A DNA stretch of 64,000 bases from Methylobrevis albus (GCF_015904235.1 NZ_JADZLT010000048.1:1-64000), one strand, 5' to 3'. Numbered from the stretch's first letter, positions 10,024 to 18,727 are shown. Notes: generated by a model from the sequence alone, not told the origin. Numbers and translations are program-made.

Positions 10024-11193
10024 TCAGTTGCCGAGCGGGCGCGCGACGAACTCGATCCGGCGGTTGAGCGCCTTGCCGCGGGCGCTGTCGTTGCCGGCGA
10101 TCGGGCGGGTTTCGCCGTAGCCGGCGACGCTGACCTGGCCGGACGGCACCCCGGCGGTGGCGAGGAAATCCGCGACGGCGGCGGCGCGGCGTTCCGACAG
10201 GCGCTGGTTCTCGTCGGCCGGGCCGTCCGAATCGGTGTGGCCGGCCACCTCGACGCCGAGGCGCGGGCATTTGCCGACGACGTCGAGCACCTGGCGCAGC
10301 AGCGGGCCGCTTTCGGGGTCGAGCCTGGCGCTCGCCGTGGCGAAATAGACCGCGCCGGTGCGCGACAGCACCTCGAAGCGGTTGAGGCATTCCTCATCGC
10401 TGAAATCGGCGCGCGCCGCGTCGGTGACGACGGGTCCGGCGACGGCGGGGGCGGCAGCCGCGGCGGCGGGGGCCGCGGCGGCGATCGAGGCGGCCGGGGC
10501 CGGCGTCGCGGCGCCAGGGGCCGACGAGGGAGCGGCGGCGACGGCGGGCGGCGCGGTGCCGTCGTCGGCGGCGAAGATCAGGTCGAACGACACGGACGCC
10601 GACGGCACGATGCTGTCGACCTCGGCGGCCTCTTTGAGCTTCTCGAGGCCCGGCAGCAGGTCGAAGTCGGCGACCGCGACCGAAACCGGCGCGCGCGAGG
10701 CGACGGAGACCATCGTATCGGTGACCATCGTCACCACGACGTCGGCGGTGAGGTCCTTCTCGACGCCGTGCAGGTTGAGGCGGAACGGCAGCGGCATCGT
10801 CAGGCGGCGCTTCGTCTTGAGGTCGGCGAAGACGGCCGGGTCGATGCGGGCGGTGAGGCTCGCGGCGGGGAACTTGAACGTTTCGAAGAACAGAAAGCGC
10901 ATGCGGACGTTGCGGATGTCGACGCCGGTATCGACGGAGTTGAGGTCGATCGTGACGAGCGCCTCGCCGCCGGCGGTGACGATCCCGCTGAGGTTCCGGA
11001 CCGCGTTGGTCTCGACGATCGAGTTCTTCTTGATCGACTGGTAGGTCAGCGTCGACGAATCCGGCACGAGCAGCCAGTCGGTCGCGGCGGCGGCGGGGCC
11101 TGCAGCGAAGCCCGCGACGAGCGCGAGGGCCGCGCCGAGCCGGCGAATGACCGAGCGCCGTGCGCGGCCGGTTCGGTGTCCGAAACTCCACAT
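10024..11193 (-). CDS. YceI-like domain fused to OmpA C-terminal peptidoglycan-binding domain
   Basis: Envelope protein of 389 residues. Residues 1-37 contain a basic n-region and an Ala-rich signal peptide. Residues about 39-235 resemble the YceI/lipocalin-like fold: TDWLLVPDSSTLTYQSIK, a central FPAASLTARID strand and LPFRLNLHGVEKDLTADV. Residues about 236-295 are a low-complexity Ala/Pro linker. Residues about 300-389 are an OmpA C-terminal domain, with HTDSDGP, NQRLSERRA and NRRIEF motifs that bind peptidoglycan diaminopimelate in the family. A periplasmic protein tethered to peptidoglycan is inferred. It is divergent from the Ser/Thr kinase gene (256 bp) and upstream of the caspase-like gene, so the three may form one functional group. 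The start is the ATG before a standard signal peptide. Confidence 0.85.
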   Translation of the reverse strand: MWSFGHRTGRARRSVIRRLGAALALVAGFAAGPAAAATDWLLVPDSSTLTYQSIKKNSIVETNAVRNLSGIVTAGGEALVTIDLNSVDTGVDIRNVRMRFLFFETFKFPAASLTARIDPAVFADLKTKRRLTMPLPFRLNLHGVEKDLTADVVVTMVTDTMVSVASRAPVSVAVADFDLLPGLEKLKEAAEVDSIVPSASVSFDLIFAADDGTAPPAVAAAPSSAPGAATPAPAASIAAAAPAAAAAAPAVAGPVVTDAARADFSDEECLNRFEVLSRTGAVYFATASARLDPESGPLLRQVLDVVGKCPRLGVEVAGHTDSDGPADENQRLSERRAAAVADFLATAGVPSGQVSVAGYGETRPIAGNDSARGKALNRRIEFVARPLGN

Positions 11194-11449
11194 CTTCAGC
11201 GTATCCCCCGCGATCGGCGCGTGCCGTCCGTTTTCCGGATCTGGCTGCTGCCGCTGGATTTCGATTTCAGCACATATCCGACAAATTTGCATCGATCTCG
11301 GCGCGGCCAATATCCTCCCCGGTCGATGCTTTCGGCGCTAGAGTAGGCGTTGCCCGGGCCGGGGCGACACGGGCCGGCGGCGTCGTGCTATCGTCGCTTT
11401 ACGGGATGCGCGGACGGCAGTTGTCCGACCGGTTCGGAACGAGGCGTGA

Positions 11450-13126
11450 ATGGACGGCGACGAGGCCGGGACGGCGATCGGTGGCAGGCCCGGGGCGACG
11501 AACGGGACGGGAGGCGGCGGGGCGCCACCCGAGGCGACGGCGACCCTTCGCGTGCCGCGCGGCACGCTGCTCAACGGCATCTATGCGATCGACGACCTCA
11601 TCGCCGAGGGCGGCATGGGCGAGGTCTATCGCGGCCACAACGTGCAGACCGACGATCCGGTGGCGATCAAGCTGCTGCAGCCCTGGCTCTCCAGCAATAC
11701 CGACGCGATCGGCCTGTTCCGGCGTGAAGCCTCGGTGCTGCACCGGCTGGCGCACGAGGCGATCGTGCGCACCTATGTGTTCTCGATCGAGCCGTCGCTC
11801 GGCCGCGCCTATCTCGCGATGGAATATGTCGACGGGCCGCCGCTGTCGGAGCGGCTGCGGCACGGGCCGCTGTCGGCGGACGAACTCGGCTTGTTGCGCC
11901 GGCGGCTCGCCTCGGCGCTGGCGCTGACGCACCAGCACGGCGTCGTGCACCGTGACATCGCGCCCGACAACGTGCTGCTGCCCGGCGGCGACGTCGCGGC
12001 GGCGAAGCTGATCGATTTCGGCATCGCCCGCAGCGCCTTCGACGGCAACGGCACGATCATCGGCGGCGGATTTGCAGGGAAATACAACTACGTTTCGCCG
12101 GAACAGCTCGGCCTCGCCGGCGGCAGCGTGACGGCGAAGTCGGACGTCTACAGCTTCGGCCTGCTGCTCGCCGAGGCGGCGCTCGGCCGGCCGCTCGACA
12201 TGAGCGGCAGCCAGGCGGCGATCATCGAGAAGCGGCGCACGGTGCCGGATCTCGCCGGCATCGCGCCGGAGCTCGCCGGGCTGATCACCGCGATGCTTCA
12301 GCCGCTGCCCGACGACCGGCCGACGATGGCGGAGGTGGCCGGCTTCGTCGCGCCGGCGCCCGTGGTCGCCGCGGCGGCACCGACCCGCCGCCCGGGCAAG
12401 GCGCCCGCCGTCACGACGGCCGCGCCGCCGGCCCGATCGCCGATGCTGCGCCTCGGGCTCGCGGGGCTCGCCGGCGTGGTCGTGCTGGGTGGTGCGGCGG
12501 CGCTGCTGCTGCGCGGCGGCGAGGCGGAAGCGCCGCCTCCGGCACCGCCGCCGATCGCTGCCGTCACGCCGGCCGCGCCGCAGGCCCCGGCGCCGCAAGT
12601 GCTGCCGCCGCCGGTGGTCGTCACCGCGCCGACCGCCCCGGCCCCCGCAACGCGCCCCGAGGTGGCAGCGCCTGCCACCCTGTCGCCACCAAGCCTGCCT
12701 CCGCCGGCGGCGGAGATCGCCGAGCCCCCCGCCCCGCCGGCGGCGGTCGCCGAGCCCGCGAGGCCTGTCGCCGTACCGGCCCCGCCGACCGTCACCGTGA
12801 CGCCGCCGATCGGCGCGGCGCTCAGGCCCGCGACGCCGCCGCGCGCGCCCTACCCGGCGCTGACGCTGCCGACCGCCACTGTCGACCAGCCGTACCGGGC
12901 CGCCCTGCCCGGTTTCACCGACGGCATCGAAACGGGCCGGCTGAAGGTGGCGCTGGTCGGCGACCTGCCGGCCGGCCTCAGCTTCCGCGACCTCGGCTCG
13001 GGCTTTTCCGAGATCGTCGGCACGCCGCGCCAGACCCGCTCGGCGACCTTCGCGCTCGTCGCCCGCGACACCGACGGCGCCGAGACACGCATGGCGGTGA
13101 CGTTGCCGATCGACGCGGGGCCCTGA
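11450..13126 (+). CDS. Hanks-type Ser/Thr protein kinase with membrane anchor and Ig-like C-terminal domain
   Basis: Transmembrane Ser/Thr kinase of 558 residues. The glycine-rich loop is EGGMGEVY (53-60), the ATP-binding lysine K74 is in VAIKLL, the helix-C glutamate is E93, the catalytic loop is HRDIAPDN (D169, N173) and DFG is at 189-191, so all catalytic residues are present. SPEQ (216-219) replaces the usual APE motif. A single membrane helix lies at about 333-354. A long Pro/Ala-rich periplasmic stretch follows, and residues about 465-558 resemble a putative Ig (He_PIG-like) domain, with LPTATVDQPYRAALPG and LPAGLSF. A GAGG sequence precedes the ATG by 5 bp. The gene is divergent from the YceI-OmpA gene. 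No cognate phosphatase or FHA protein was found nearby. Confidence 0.92.
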   Translation: MDGDEAGTAIGGRPGATNGTGGGGAPPEATATLRVPRGTLLNGIYAIDDLIAEGGMGEVYRGHNVQTDDPVAIKLLQPWLSSNTDAIGLFRREASVLHRLAHEAIVRTYVFSIEPSLGRAYLAMEYVDGPPLSERLRHGPLSADELGLLRRRLASALALTHQHGVVHRDIAPDNVLLPGGDVAAAKLIDFGIARSAFDGNGTIIGGGFAGKYNYVSPEQLGLAGGSVTAKSDVYSFGLLLAEAALGRPLDMSGSQAAIIEKRRTVPDLAGIAPELAGLITAMLQPLPDDRPTMAEVAGFVAPAPVVAAAAPTRRPGKAPAVTTAAPPARSPMLRLGLAGLAGVVVLGGAAALLLRGGEAEAPPPAPPPIAAVTPAAPQAPAPQVLPPPVVVTAPTAPAPATRPEVAAPATLSPPSLPPPAAEIAEPPAPPAAVAEPARPVAVPAPPTVTVTPPIGAALRPATPPRAPYPALTLPTATVDQPYRAALPGFTDGIETGRLKVALVGDLPAGLSFRDLGSGFSEIVGTPRQTRSATFALVARDTDGAETRMAVTLPIDAGP

Positions 13127-13145
13127 CCGGGCCGCCGGCGGTGCG

Positions 13146-13739
13146 TCATTCCCAGATGGTCGAGATCGCGCCGAGCGAGGCATCGGCGGCGGCGCGGGCG
13201 AGGTCGACGGTGCCGCCGACCACCGCGCGCTTGCCTGAGCGCAGGGCGTCGCCCGCGCGCGAAACCAGCGAGGCGGGCTCGGCGACCGCCTCCGCGACCG
13301 GGATCGGCTCCACGGTGAACAAGGCGTCGAACGCCGGCGGTGCCGCGTCGGCGTAGACGGCGACGAGCGGCAGCGGCGGGGCGGGACGTGTGGGGGGAAC
13401 CGGTGCCGGCCGCGCGGCCACCGCGCTTGTCGCCGGCGCCTCCGGCCGCGGTTGCGGCTCGGGGTGAACGTCAGACATGCCGGTGCGGGCAGGGCGCGCA
13501 TAGTCGCCGATGCCCAGCGCCGCTTCCGAGAGCGGCGCGCGCGCCGTCTCGTCGCGCCGGTGCACGGGGGCCGGTGTGTCGAGATCCGCCCGGACCTCGA
13601 CCATCGCGCCCGCCGCCGGGTTGCTGCGCGTCTCGACCGTCACGGCGGACCGCTGCGGGGTGTCGCGGGGGCCGAACACCGGCGCGATCAGCGCGATGAA
13701 GAGCCCGATTGCCAGCGTCGATCCGATGGTGCGTCGCAT
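13146..13739 (-). CDS. Proline-rich exported or inner-membrane-anchored protein, unknown function
   Basis: A 197-residue protein. Residues 1-22 (MRRTIGSTLAIGLFIALIAP) form a signal anchor or signal peptide. The rest is low-complexity, rich in Pro, Ala and Arg, especially at about 90-125, with a short, more ordered tail at 150-197 ending in GAISTIWE. I do not recognise the family. It converges with the kinase gene, and the two stop codons are only 19 bp apart. It could be an envelope spacer or a substrate of the kinase; that is speculation from position only. Codon use matches the rest of the chromosome, which supports it as a real gene. Confidence 0.6.
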   Translation of the reverse strand: MRRTIGSTLAIGLFIALIAPVFGPRDTPQRSAVTVETRSNPAAGAMVEVRADLDTPAPVHRRDETARAPLSEAALGIGDYARPARTGMSDVHPEPQPRPEAPATSAVAARPAPVPPTRPAPPLPLVAVYADAAPPAFDALFTVEPIPVAEAVAEPASLVSRAGDALRSGKRAVVGGTVDLARAAADASLGAISTIWE

Positions 13740-13981
13740 GATCCCGTCCGATCCCTCGAGCCGCGGGTGGCGGCTCGTGGCCGCCTGCCCTCACTGGACG
13801 CCATGTCTGCCCGAGAAATTGGCGGAGAAAAGGCCGGAACCCGGCCCGCAACAGATGGTTACATTTTTTGACGCATGCGGACGCCGCCGCGACGGCGGGT
13901 CGGCGCATCAGGTTGCGCTCGCTTGTCCCGGGCGGCCGGGTCACAATGGCAGGGGACGACAGGATGCAGGAGAACGGCACC

Positions 13982-14272
13982 ATGACGATCAGCGCGGCAC
14001 AACTTCGGGCGGCCCGCGGGCTGCTCGGCTGGTCCCGGCGCAAGCTCGCCGAGACCGCGCGGATCGACGGCAGCGAGATCGCCGCCTTCGAGGACCGCGG
14101 CGTCGCGCCGTCGGACCCCGCCGGAGCGGCGATCCGGCGGGCCCTGGAGGCCGCGGGAATCCTGCTGCTGCCCGTCGATGGCTACGGCGAGGGCGTGCGC
14201 TTCGCCCGGCCGCAGGCTTCCGCCGACGAAGGCATCCGGCCCGAGGATCTCAACTCCGCCAACGACGGTTGA
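13982..14272 (+). CDS. Small XRE-type helix-turn-helix protein
   Basis: A 96-residue DNA-binding protein. The helix-turn-helix occupies about residues 4-55 (QLRAARGLLGWSRRKLAETA, then EIAAFEDRG), typical of the XRE/Cro family that often acts as a repressor or antitoxin. The start at 13982 was chosen because AGGAG at 13968-13972 lies 9 bp upstream; earlier in-frame ATG codons at 13946 and 13964 lack this spacing. The C-terminal 40 residues contain a GILLLPVDGYGEGVRF segment seen in many small alphaproteobacterial XRE proteins. No toxin partner is adjacent. Its target is unknown. Confidence 0.8.
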   Translation: MTISAAQLRAARGLLGWSRRKLAETARIDGSEIAAFEDRGVAPSDPAGAAIRRALEAAGILLLPVDGYGEGVRFARPQASADEGIRPEDLNSANDG

Positions 14273-14300
14273 TTTCGGCGGCCGACCGGCCGCCGGCGCG

Positions 14301-15491
14301 TCATTCGATGACGATCTTCGGCGCCGGGCGGGCGAGGCCGCGGACTTCGGCGACGCGCGCCCAGACCGCGCGGGCGATCTTCTCGTAAATCCCGGCATGC
14401 ACGCCGTCCGGCTCGGATTCCACCACCGGCCGGCCGGCGTCCGAGGTCTCGCGGATCGCGATGTGCAGCGGCACCTCGCCGAGGAACGGCACGCCGAGGC
14501 GCTCGGCCTCGCGCCGCGCGCCGCCGTGGCCGAAGATGTCGTGGCTGGTGCCGCAGTTCGGACAGACGAAGAAGCTCATGTTCTCGACGATGCCGAGCAC
14601 CGGCACGTCGACCTTGCGGAACATGTTGAGGCCCTTGCGGGCGTCGATCAGGGCGAGATCCTGCGGCGTCGAGACGATCACCGCGCCGGCGAGCGGCACC
14701 TGCTGCGCCATGGTGAGCTGGGCGTCGCCGGTGCCGGGCGGCAGGTCGACCACCAGCACGTCGAGCTCGCCCCAGGCGACCTCGCGCAGCATCTGGGTGA
14801 TCGCCGACATCACCATCGGGCCGCGCCAGATCATCGGCGTCTCTTCCTCGACGAGGAAGCCCATCGACATCGCCTTGAGGCCGAAGCCCTCCATCGGCTT
14901 GATCGTCTTGCCGCCGATCGTCTCCGGGCGGCCCGAGAGGCCGAGCAGGCGCGGCAGCGACGGGCCGTAGATGTCGGCGTCGAGGATGCCGGTGCGCAGG
15001 CCGAGGCGCTTCAGGCCAAGGGCGAGGTTGACGGCGGTGGTCGACTTGCCGACACCGCCCTTGCCCGAGGCGACCGCGATGATGGTGGCGACGCCGGGCA
15101 CTCCCGGCTTCTGCGGCGCGGCGGGGGCAGCGCCGGCCGGCCCGTGCGAATGGCCCGGGCCGTGCTGATGCCCGTGCTGGTGATCATGGGGGGGACGCCC
15201 GGCGGCGGGCGGGCGCGGCGGCGGAGCGCCCTCGCCGGGGCGGCGATCGGCTGTGAGCATCACCGTCGCCTTGTCGACGCCGGGCAGCGCGGCGACGGCG
15301 CGTTCGGCGGCGACACGCAGCGGCTCGAGCTGGTGCGCCCGCTCGGACGGCACGGTAATCGAGAACATCACCTTGCCGCCGGAGATGAAGATTTCCGACA
15401 CGAGGTTGCGGCCGACGATGTCGCCGGCGCCGTCCGGCGCGGGCACGCTGCGCAGCTTGCCGAGGATGTCGTCTTTCGTCACGCCTGCCAT
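14301..15491 (-). CDS. mrp: Mrp/ApbC-family iron-sulfur cluster carrier ATPase
   Basis: Cytoplasmic P-loop ATPase of 396 residues that carries and transfers Fe-S clusters in its family. Residues 5-85 form the N-terminal DUF59/MIP18-like domain. The P-loop GKGGVGKST is at 143-151 with the deviant Walker A lysine, DADIYGPS follows, and VVDLPPGTGD is the switch. The CPNC motif near residues 309-312 supplies cluster-bridging cysteines. Between the two domains lies an unusual histidine-rich linker (102-116), which may bind metal. The start is an ATG at the N terminus of DUF59. It stands alone on the minus strand, divergent from the cytochrome c gene. Confidence 0.95.
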   Translation of the reverse strand: MAGVTKDDILGKLRSVPAPDGAGDIVGRNLVSEIFISGGKVMFSITVPSERAHQLEPLRVAAERAVAALPGVDKATVMLTADRRPGEGAPPPRPPAAGRPPHDHQHGHQHGPGHSHGPAGAAPAAPQKPGVPGVATIIAVASGKGGVGKSTTAVNLALGLKRLGLRTGILDADIYGPSLPRLLGLSGRPETIGGKTIKPMEGFGLKAMSMGFLVEEETPMIWRGPMVMSAITQMLREVAWGELDVLVVDLPPGTGDAQLTMAQQVPLAGAVIVSTPQDLALIDARKGLNMFRKVDVPVLGIVENMSFFVCPNCGTSHDIFGHGGARREAERLGVPFLGEVPLHIAIRETSDAGRPVVESEPDGVHAGIYEKIARAVWARVAEVRGLARPAPKIVIE

Positions 15492-15870
15492 TCGTCCGCT
15501 CCGCTATGCCGCCTGCGGCGATGCCGCGCGGCGCTGGGCGGACCCGTGCCGCCGGCTTCGTCCGGCTCACCTCATACATGATCCGCCGCATATGGGTAGC
15601 CGCGACGTCGCTGTCGCCCCCTTTCCCCGGACCCATTGCCGCACCGACGGTTTGGCTTTGTCTTCTTTTCCCGGAGGCCCTATTTTTTGAGCGAGTTTCG
15701 TCCTTGGAACGCCTCCAGAGTGCTTGCCATTCAGTGGCCGTTCAGGCGAAACGTCATAAAGCTGCCGGCGTCGGCCACCCTCGCCGAGGGCGCGACGATA
15801 ACGGCAGACGCGAGGCGGCTCCGCTCCTTCCGCTCGCTGACATCTAGGTTGAGGAACGACAAGGAAACCC
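15492..15870. other. 379-bp intergenic region between mrp and cytochrome c
   Basis: Divergent promoter region of mrp (minus) and the cytochrome c gene (plus). The cytochrome ribosome binding site AAGGAAA is at 15860-15866. No gene, strong hairpin or known RNA was recognised in the remainder. Confidence 0.5.
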
Positions 15871-16263
15871 ATGATGAAGACAAGTCTGGTACTGGCCGCC
15901 GCCGTCCTCGCTCTGTCCGCGGCCGGCGCGCATGCCGAGGGTGATGCTGCAGCGGGCGAGAAGGCATTCCGGAAGTGCGCGGCCTGCCATGCGGTCGGCC
16001 CCGATGCCAAGAACAAGGTCGGCCCGGTCCTCAACGGCCTGCTCGGCTCCGTCATCGGCAAGCACCCGGAGGACTACAAGTTCTCCCCGGCGCTGGTCGA
16101 AAAGGGTGATGCGGGCGAGACCTGGAACGACGAGAACCTCGCCGCCTGGCTGAAGAACCCCAAGGAATTCGCGAAGGGCACCAAGATGGCGTTCGCCGGC
16201 CTGAAGAAGGACGACGAGATCGCCGACATCATCGCGTACCTGAAGACGTTCCCGGAGAAGTGA
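15871..16263 (+). CDS. Class I soluble c-type cytochrome (c2/c550-like)
   Basis: Periplasmic monohaem electron carrier of 130 residues. Residues 1-22 are a Sec signal peptide cleaved after AHA. The haem attachment motif CAACH is at 36-40, and the likely sixth ligand M106 lies in GTKMAFAG. The loop KVGPVLNGLLG and the C-terminal helix ADIIAYLKTF fit mitochondrial-type cytochrome c2. Two adjacent ATG codons start the frame, with AAGGAAA just upstream. A strong rho-independent terminator follows at 16309. It may shuttle electrons for respiration or for the sulfide-oxidising genes nearby; the link to FccAB is inference from proximity. Confidence 0.93.
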   Translation: MMKTSLVLAAAVLALSAAGAHAEGDAAAGEKAFRKCAACHAVGPDAKNKVGPVLNGLLGSVIGKHPEDYKFSPALVEKGDAGETWNDENLAAWLKNPKEFAKGTKMAFAGLKKDDEIADIIAYLKTFPEK

Positions 16264-16308
16264 GCCGACGCGCAGCGCGCGAAGGCTTTTTTCCAGTGAT
16301 GCAGAAGA

Positions 16309-16335
16309 GGCCGGGTCGATCAGACCCGGCCTTTT
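16309..16335 (+). terminator. Rho-independent terminator of the cytochrome c gene
   Basis: A perfect 9-bp stem, GGCCGGGTC / GACCCGGCC, with a 5-nt loop followed by TTTT, 46 bp after the cytochrome stop. Confidence 0.9.
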
Positions 16336-16428
16336 CGCGTTCGAGGCGGGGCGCTGTCGGCTCGCGCGGATTTCATCGAGAAACCGCTATCGCCCTTCTC
16401 CCAATCAGATCGTTGCTTTCAGGATCGG

Positions 16429-16869
16429 ATGACGGCCATGTTTTCTATTCGTCTCGAAAACGACCCCGTCCGATTTGAAGGTCGGGAGGTCTATCAGGGG
16501 TTTCTGACTCTAAATCATCACTCTGAGCGATTCTATGCACCAATATCTTATTGGACGAGAGAGAAATATACTCGCCAATGGCGAGAAGGTCTTATGAGAG
16601 CAATCTCTGGACAAACTGGCGCGCTCGTCACAGCACTACCCAATCCGGAAGATGCCGTGTTTATCGAGTGGTGGCCAATCCATCCTGCAGGCGAACGGTT
16701 TATATTCACAAATCAGATACTTATTCTCAATAAAATCGAAGAGGAATTCAATGAGAACAATATCTACAAGTACGCAACGGAACTGTCCGCCACAGCTGCT
16801 GGAGAAAATCCTATTTCCAAATGGGAAGTATCAAGGGAAAGCCTGGAGAACGGATTGAGCCAGATTTGA
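16429..16869 (+). CDS. Small AT-rich gene resembling a contact-inhibition/polymorphic-toxin immunity protein
   Basis: A 146-residue cytoplasmic protein with no signal peptide or membrane helix. Its base composition and codon use are clearly more AT-rich than both neighbours, a sign of transfer. The central motif RFYAPISYWTREKYTRQWREG, with an aromatic-rich strand and then a QWxEG helix, resembles CdiI-type immunity proteins as I recall them; this is a recollection, not a search. EWWPIHPAGERFIFTNQ follows as a second beta segment. No toxin gene, CdiA-like carrier or VgrG/Rhs lies next to it, so it would be an orphan. The ATG at 16429 has AGGA 4 bp upstream; an ATG at 16438 is an alternative. 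Confidence 0.6.
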   Translation: MTAMFSIRLENDPVRFEGREVYQGFLTLNHHSERFYAPISYWTREKYTRQWREGLMRAISGQTGALVTALPNPEDAVFIEWWPIHPAGERFIFTNQILILNKIEEEFNENNIYKYATELSATAAGENPISKWEVSRESLENGLSQI

Positions 16870-16981
16870 TGATCAATTCTCCACTTGCTTAGCAAACCGC
16901 GAGCCTGTTCCCGGCACTTCAAGACCTTTTTGAGTTTGCCGTTCAAGGCCCCGGGATCGAGGACGCGCGGCGCCCCCTTGC

Positions 16982-18253
16982 TCAGGTCGCGAACATCCCC
17001 GCCGTGATCGCGCCGTACCACGCCTCGCTCTCCCGCGCGGCGGCGGCGCGCTCTGCATCCGGTTCGCCGGGTTGGCTGACGAAGTCGGCCGTGGTGGTGA
17101 TCTTGCCCTCGGCCGGCAGGTAGAGCGCGCCCACCTTGACGCAGTCCTCGGCGGTGATCCGGCTCCAGCAGGTGTTGAAGTAGCGCGGTTCGATCGTCGG
17201 CCGGCCGATCAGGTCGGCGGCGATCGCGGTTGCCGCGACCTTCGCCTGGCTCGAGGCGGCGAAGGCCGACTTCGGCATGTCGCCGGCCTTCGAGGCGTCG
17301 CCGAGCACGAAGACGGCGGCGTCGAGGGTCGAGCGCATCGAGGCGGCGTCGACCGGGCACCAGCCGCTCTCGTCGACGAGGCCGGCCTGCTGCGCCGTGA
17401 TCCCGGCCTTCTGCGCCGGGATGACGTTGACGAGCGCGCCGGTGAAGCTGTCGAGGTCGGCGACGACGGTGCGGGTGTTGACGTCGATATGGTCGATGCC
17501 GCCGTGGACCGAGGGCGGCAGCCACTCGACCATGCCGGGGTAGTGGCGCTGCCAGCCTTCCATGAACAGCGCCTGCTTGGAGAATTTCTCTTTCGCATCG
17601 AGCACGACGATGCGCGCCTTGCTGCGGCCCGACTGCTGCAGCGCGTAGGCCATCATGGAGATGCGCTCGTAGGGGCCGGGCGGGCAGCGGAAGGGGTTGG
17701 GCGGGGCGAGCATGACGATGGTGCCGCCATCCTCGACCGCATCGAGCTGCGCCTTCAGGAGCCGGGTCTGCGGCCCGGCCTTCCAGGCGTGCGGCAGCAG
17801 CTCGGCCGCCTCCGCCGAGTAGCCGGGCACCGAGGCGTAGTCGAGCTCGACGCCGGGGGCGACCACCAGCCGGTCGTAGGCGATCGCCGGCCGGCTTGGC
17901 GTCGCGACGCTGCGGCGGTCGCGGTCGATGCTGGTCGCCCGCTCGGTGACGAGCTCGATGCCGAGGCCGGCGAGCCCGCCGTAGCCGTGGCCGAGGGATT
18001 CGAAGCTGGCGAGGCCGCCGAGGTAGAGGTTCGAGAAGAAGCAGGTGACGTAGCGCTCGTCCTGCTCGATCAGGACGATGTCGAACGCGCCCGGGTGCGC
18101 CCGCGCCAGCGTCACCGCGAGGGTCGCGCCGCCGGCGCCGCCGCCGACGATGACGATGCGCGGGCGGGCCTGCCCGCGGGCAACGGCGGGGGCGGCGAGG
18201 GTGGCGGCGCCCGTCGCCAGGGCTTTCAGCAGATCGCGGCGGTGAATGGTCAT
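16982..18253 (-). CDS. fccB: Flavocytochrome c sulfide dehydrogenase, flavoprotein subunit
   Basis: FAD-containing subunit of 423 residues that oxidises sulfide to sulfur in the periplasm and passes electrons to the cytochrome subunit. A Tat-type signal is at the N terminus (RRDLLKALATGAATLAAP). The FAD Rossmann motif IVGGGAGG is at 36-43. C71 in YVTCFFSNLY is in the position used for covalent FAD attachment in known FccB. C190 in FRCPPGPYER and C299 in GWCPVD would form the redox disulfide. The C-terminal domain with NTCWSRI matches FCSD-type flavoproteins. It follows fccA with a 17-bp gap, so co-transcription is likely. SoxF, the Sox-associated homologue, is an equally valid name. Confidence 0.9.
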   Translation of the reverse strand: MTIHRRDLLKALATGAATLAAPAVARGQARPRIVIVGGGAGGATLAVTLARAHPGAFDIVLIEQDERYVTCFFSNLYLGGLASFESLGHGYGGLAGLGIELVTERATSIDRDRRSVATPSRPAIAYDRLVVAPGVELDYASVPGYSAEAAELLPHAWKAGPQTRLLKAQLDAVEDGGTIVMLAPPNPFRCPPGPYERISMMAYALQQSGRSKARIVVLDAKEKFSKQALFMEGWQRHYPGMVEWLPPSVHGGIDHIDVNTRTVVADLDSFTGALVNVIPAQKAGITAQQAGLVDESGWCPVDAASMRSTLDAAVFVLGDASKAGDMPKSAFAASSQAKVAATAIAADLIGRPTIEPRYFNTCWSRITAEDCVKVGALYLPAEGKITTTADFVSQPGEPDAERAAAARESEAWYGAITAGMFAT

Positions 18254-18270
18254 CCGTGTCCCCTCCCCGC

Positions 18271-18585
18271 TCAAGGATGCGCGACGACGTAGGCGGCGAG
18301 GGCCGCCAGCGTCGGGTCGTCGAGGCCGCTGGTCACGGCGTGCATGACCGGGCTCGGCAGGCGCTGCTCGCGGTAGTCGCCGAGCAGCGTCGCGACCTCG
18401 TCCGCGCTGCGGCCGGCGAGCGCCGGGATCTCGGCGTTGGCGGCCGGGCCGTGGCAGAGGCCGCAGGTGCCGGCGAGATAGGCGATACGGTCGTCGCCGG
18501 AGGCCGAAGCCGGTCCGGCAAACGCCGGCGCCGCGCACGGCAACAGGACCAGCGCCGCGAGCGCGGCCGCCGAATGAAGCCTCAT
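18271..18585 (-). CDS. fccA: Flavocytochrome c cytochrome subunit, monohaem
   Basis: Periplasmic c-type cytochrome of 104 residues, the electron-accepting partner of FccB. Residues 1-23 form a Sec signal peptide ending AFA. A single haem site CGLCH is at 41-45, with a likely axial methionine in PVMHAVTSGL near residue 82. The Allochromatium subunit is dihaem, so this monohaem form is of the shorter SoxE/FccA type. AGGAGG lies just upstream of the ATG at 18585. Transcription order is soxY-soxZ-fccA-fccB. Confidence 0.88.
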   Translation of the reverse strand: MRLHSAAALAALVLLPCAAPAFAGPASASGDDRIAYLAGTCGLCHGPAANAEIPALAGRSADEVATLLGDYREQRLPSPVMHAVTSGLDDPTLAALAAYVVAHP

Positions 18586-18727
18586 TGCGTTCCCCCTCCT
18601 GAGGGCCCGGCTCGTCGCGGCCGGATTGCCCTTCGTCGGCGACGTCGCGTGCCGCCGCTGCAAAAAACTCTACGCCCGGGCGGCGGAGATCGACCAGTGG
18701 AATTCGGGAACTTCTGCCCGGGTGCGA

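Noticed and set aside
8772..13126. Type VI secretion accessory cluster (kinase plus OmpA protein)
   Set aside because: No TssB/C, TssF, VgrG, Hcp or IcmF-like gene is near; the OmpA part is fused to YceI, not to a DotU domain.
15492..15870. 6S RNA or another structured RNA upstream of cytochrome c
   Set aside because: No long imperfect helix with the expected central bubble could be traced by eye.
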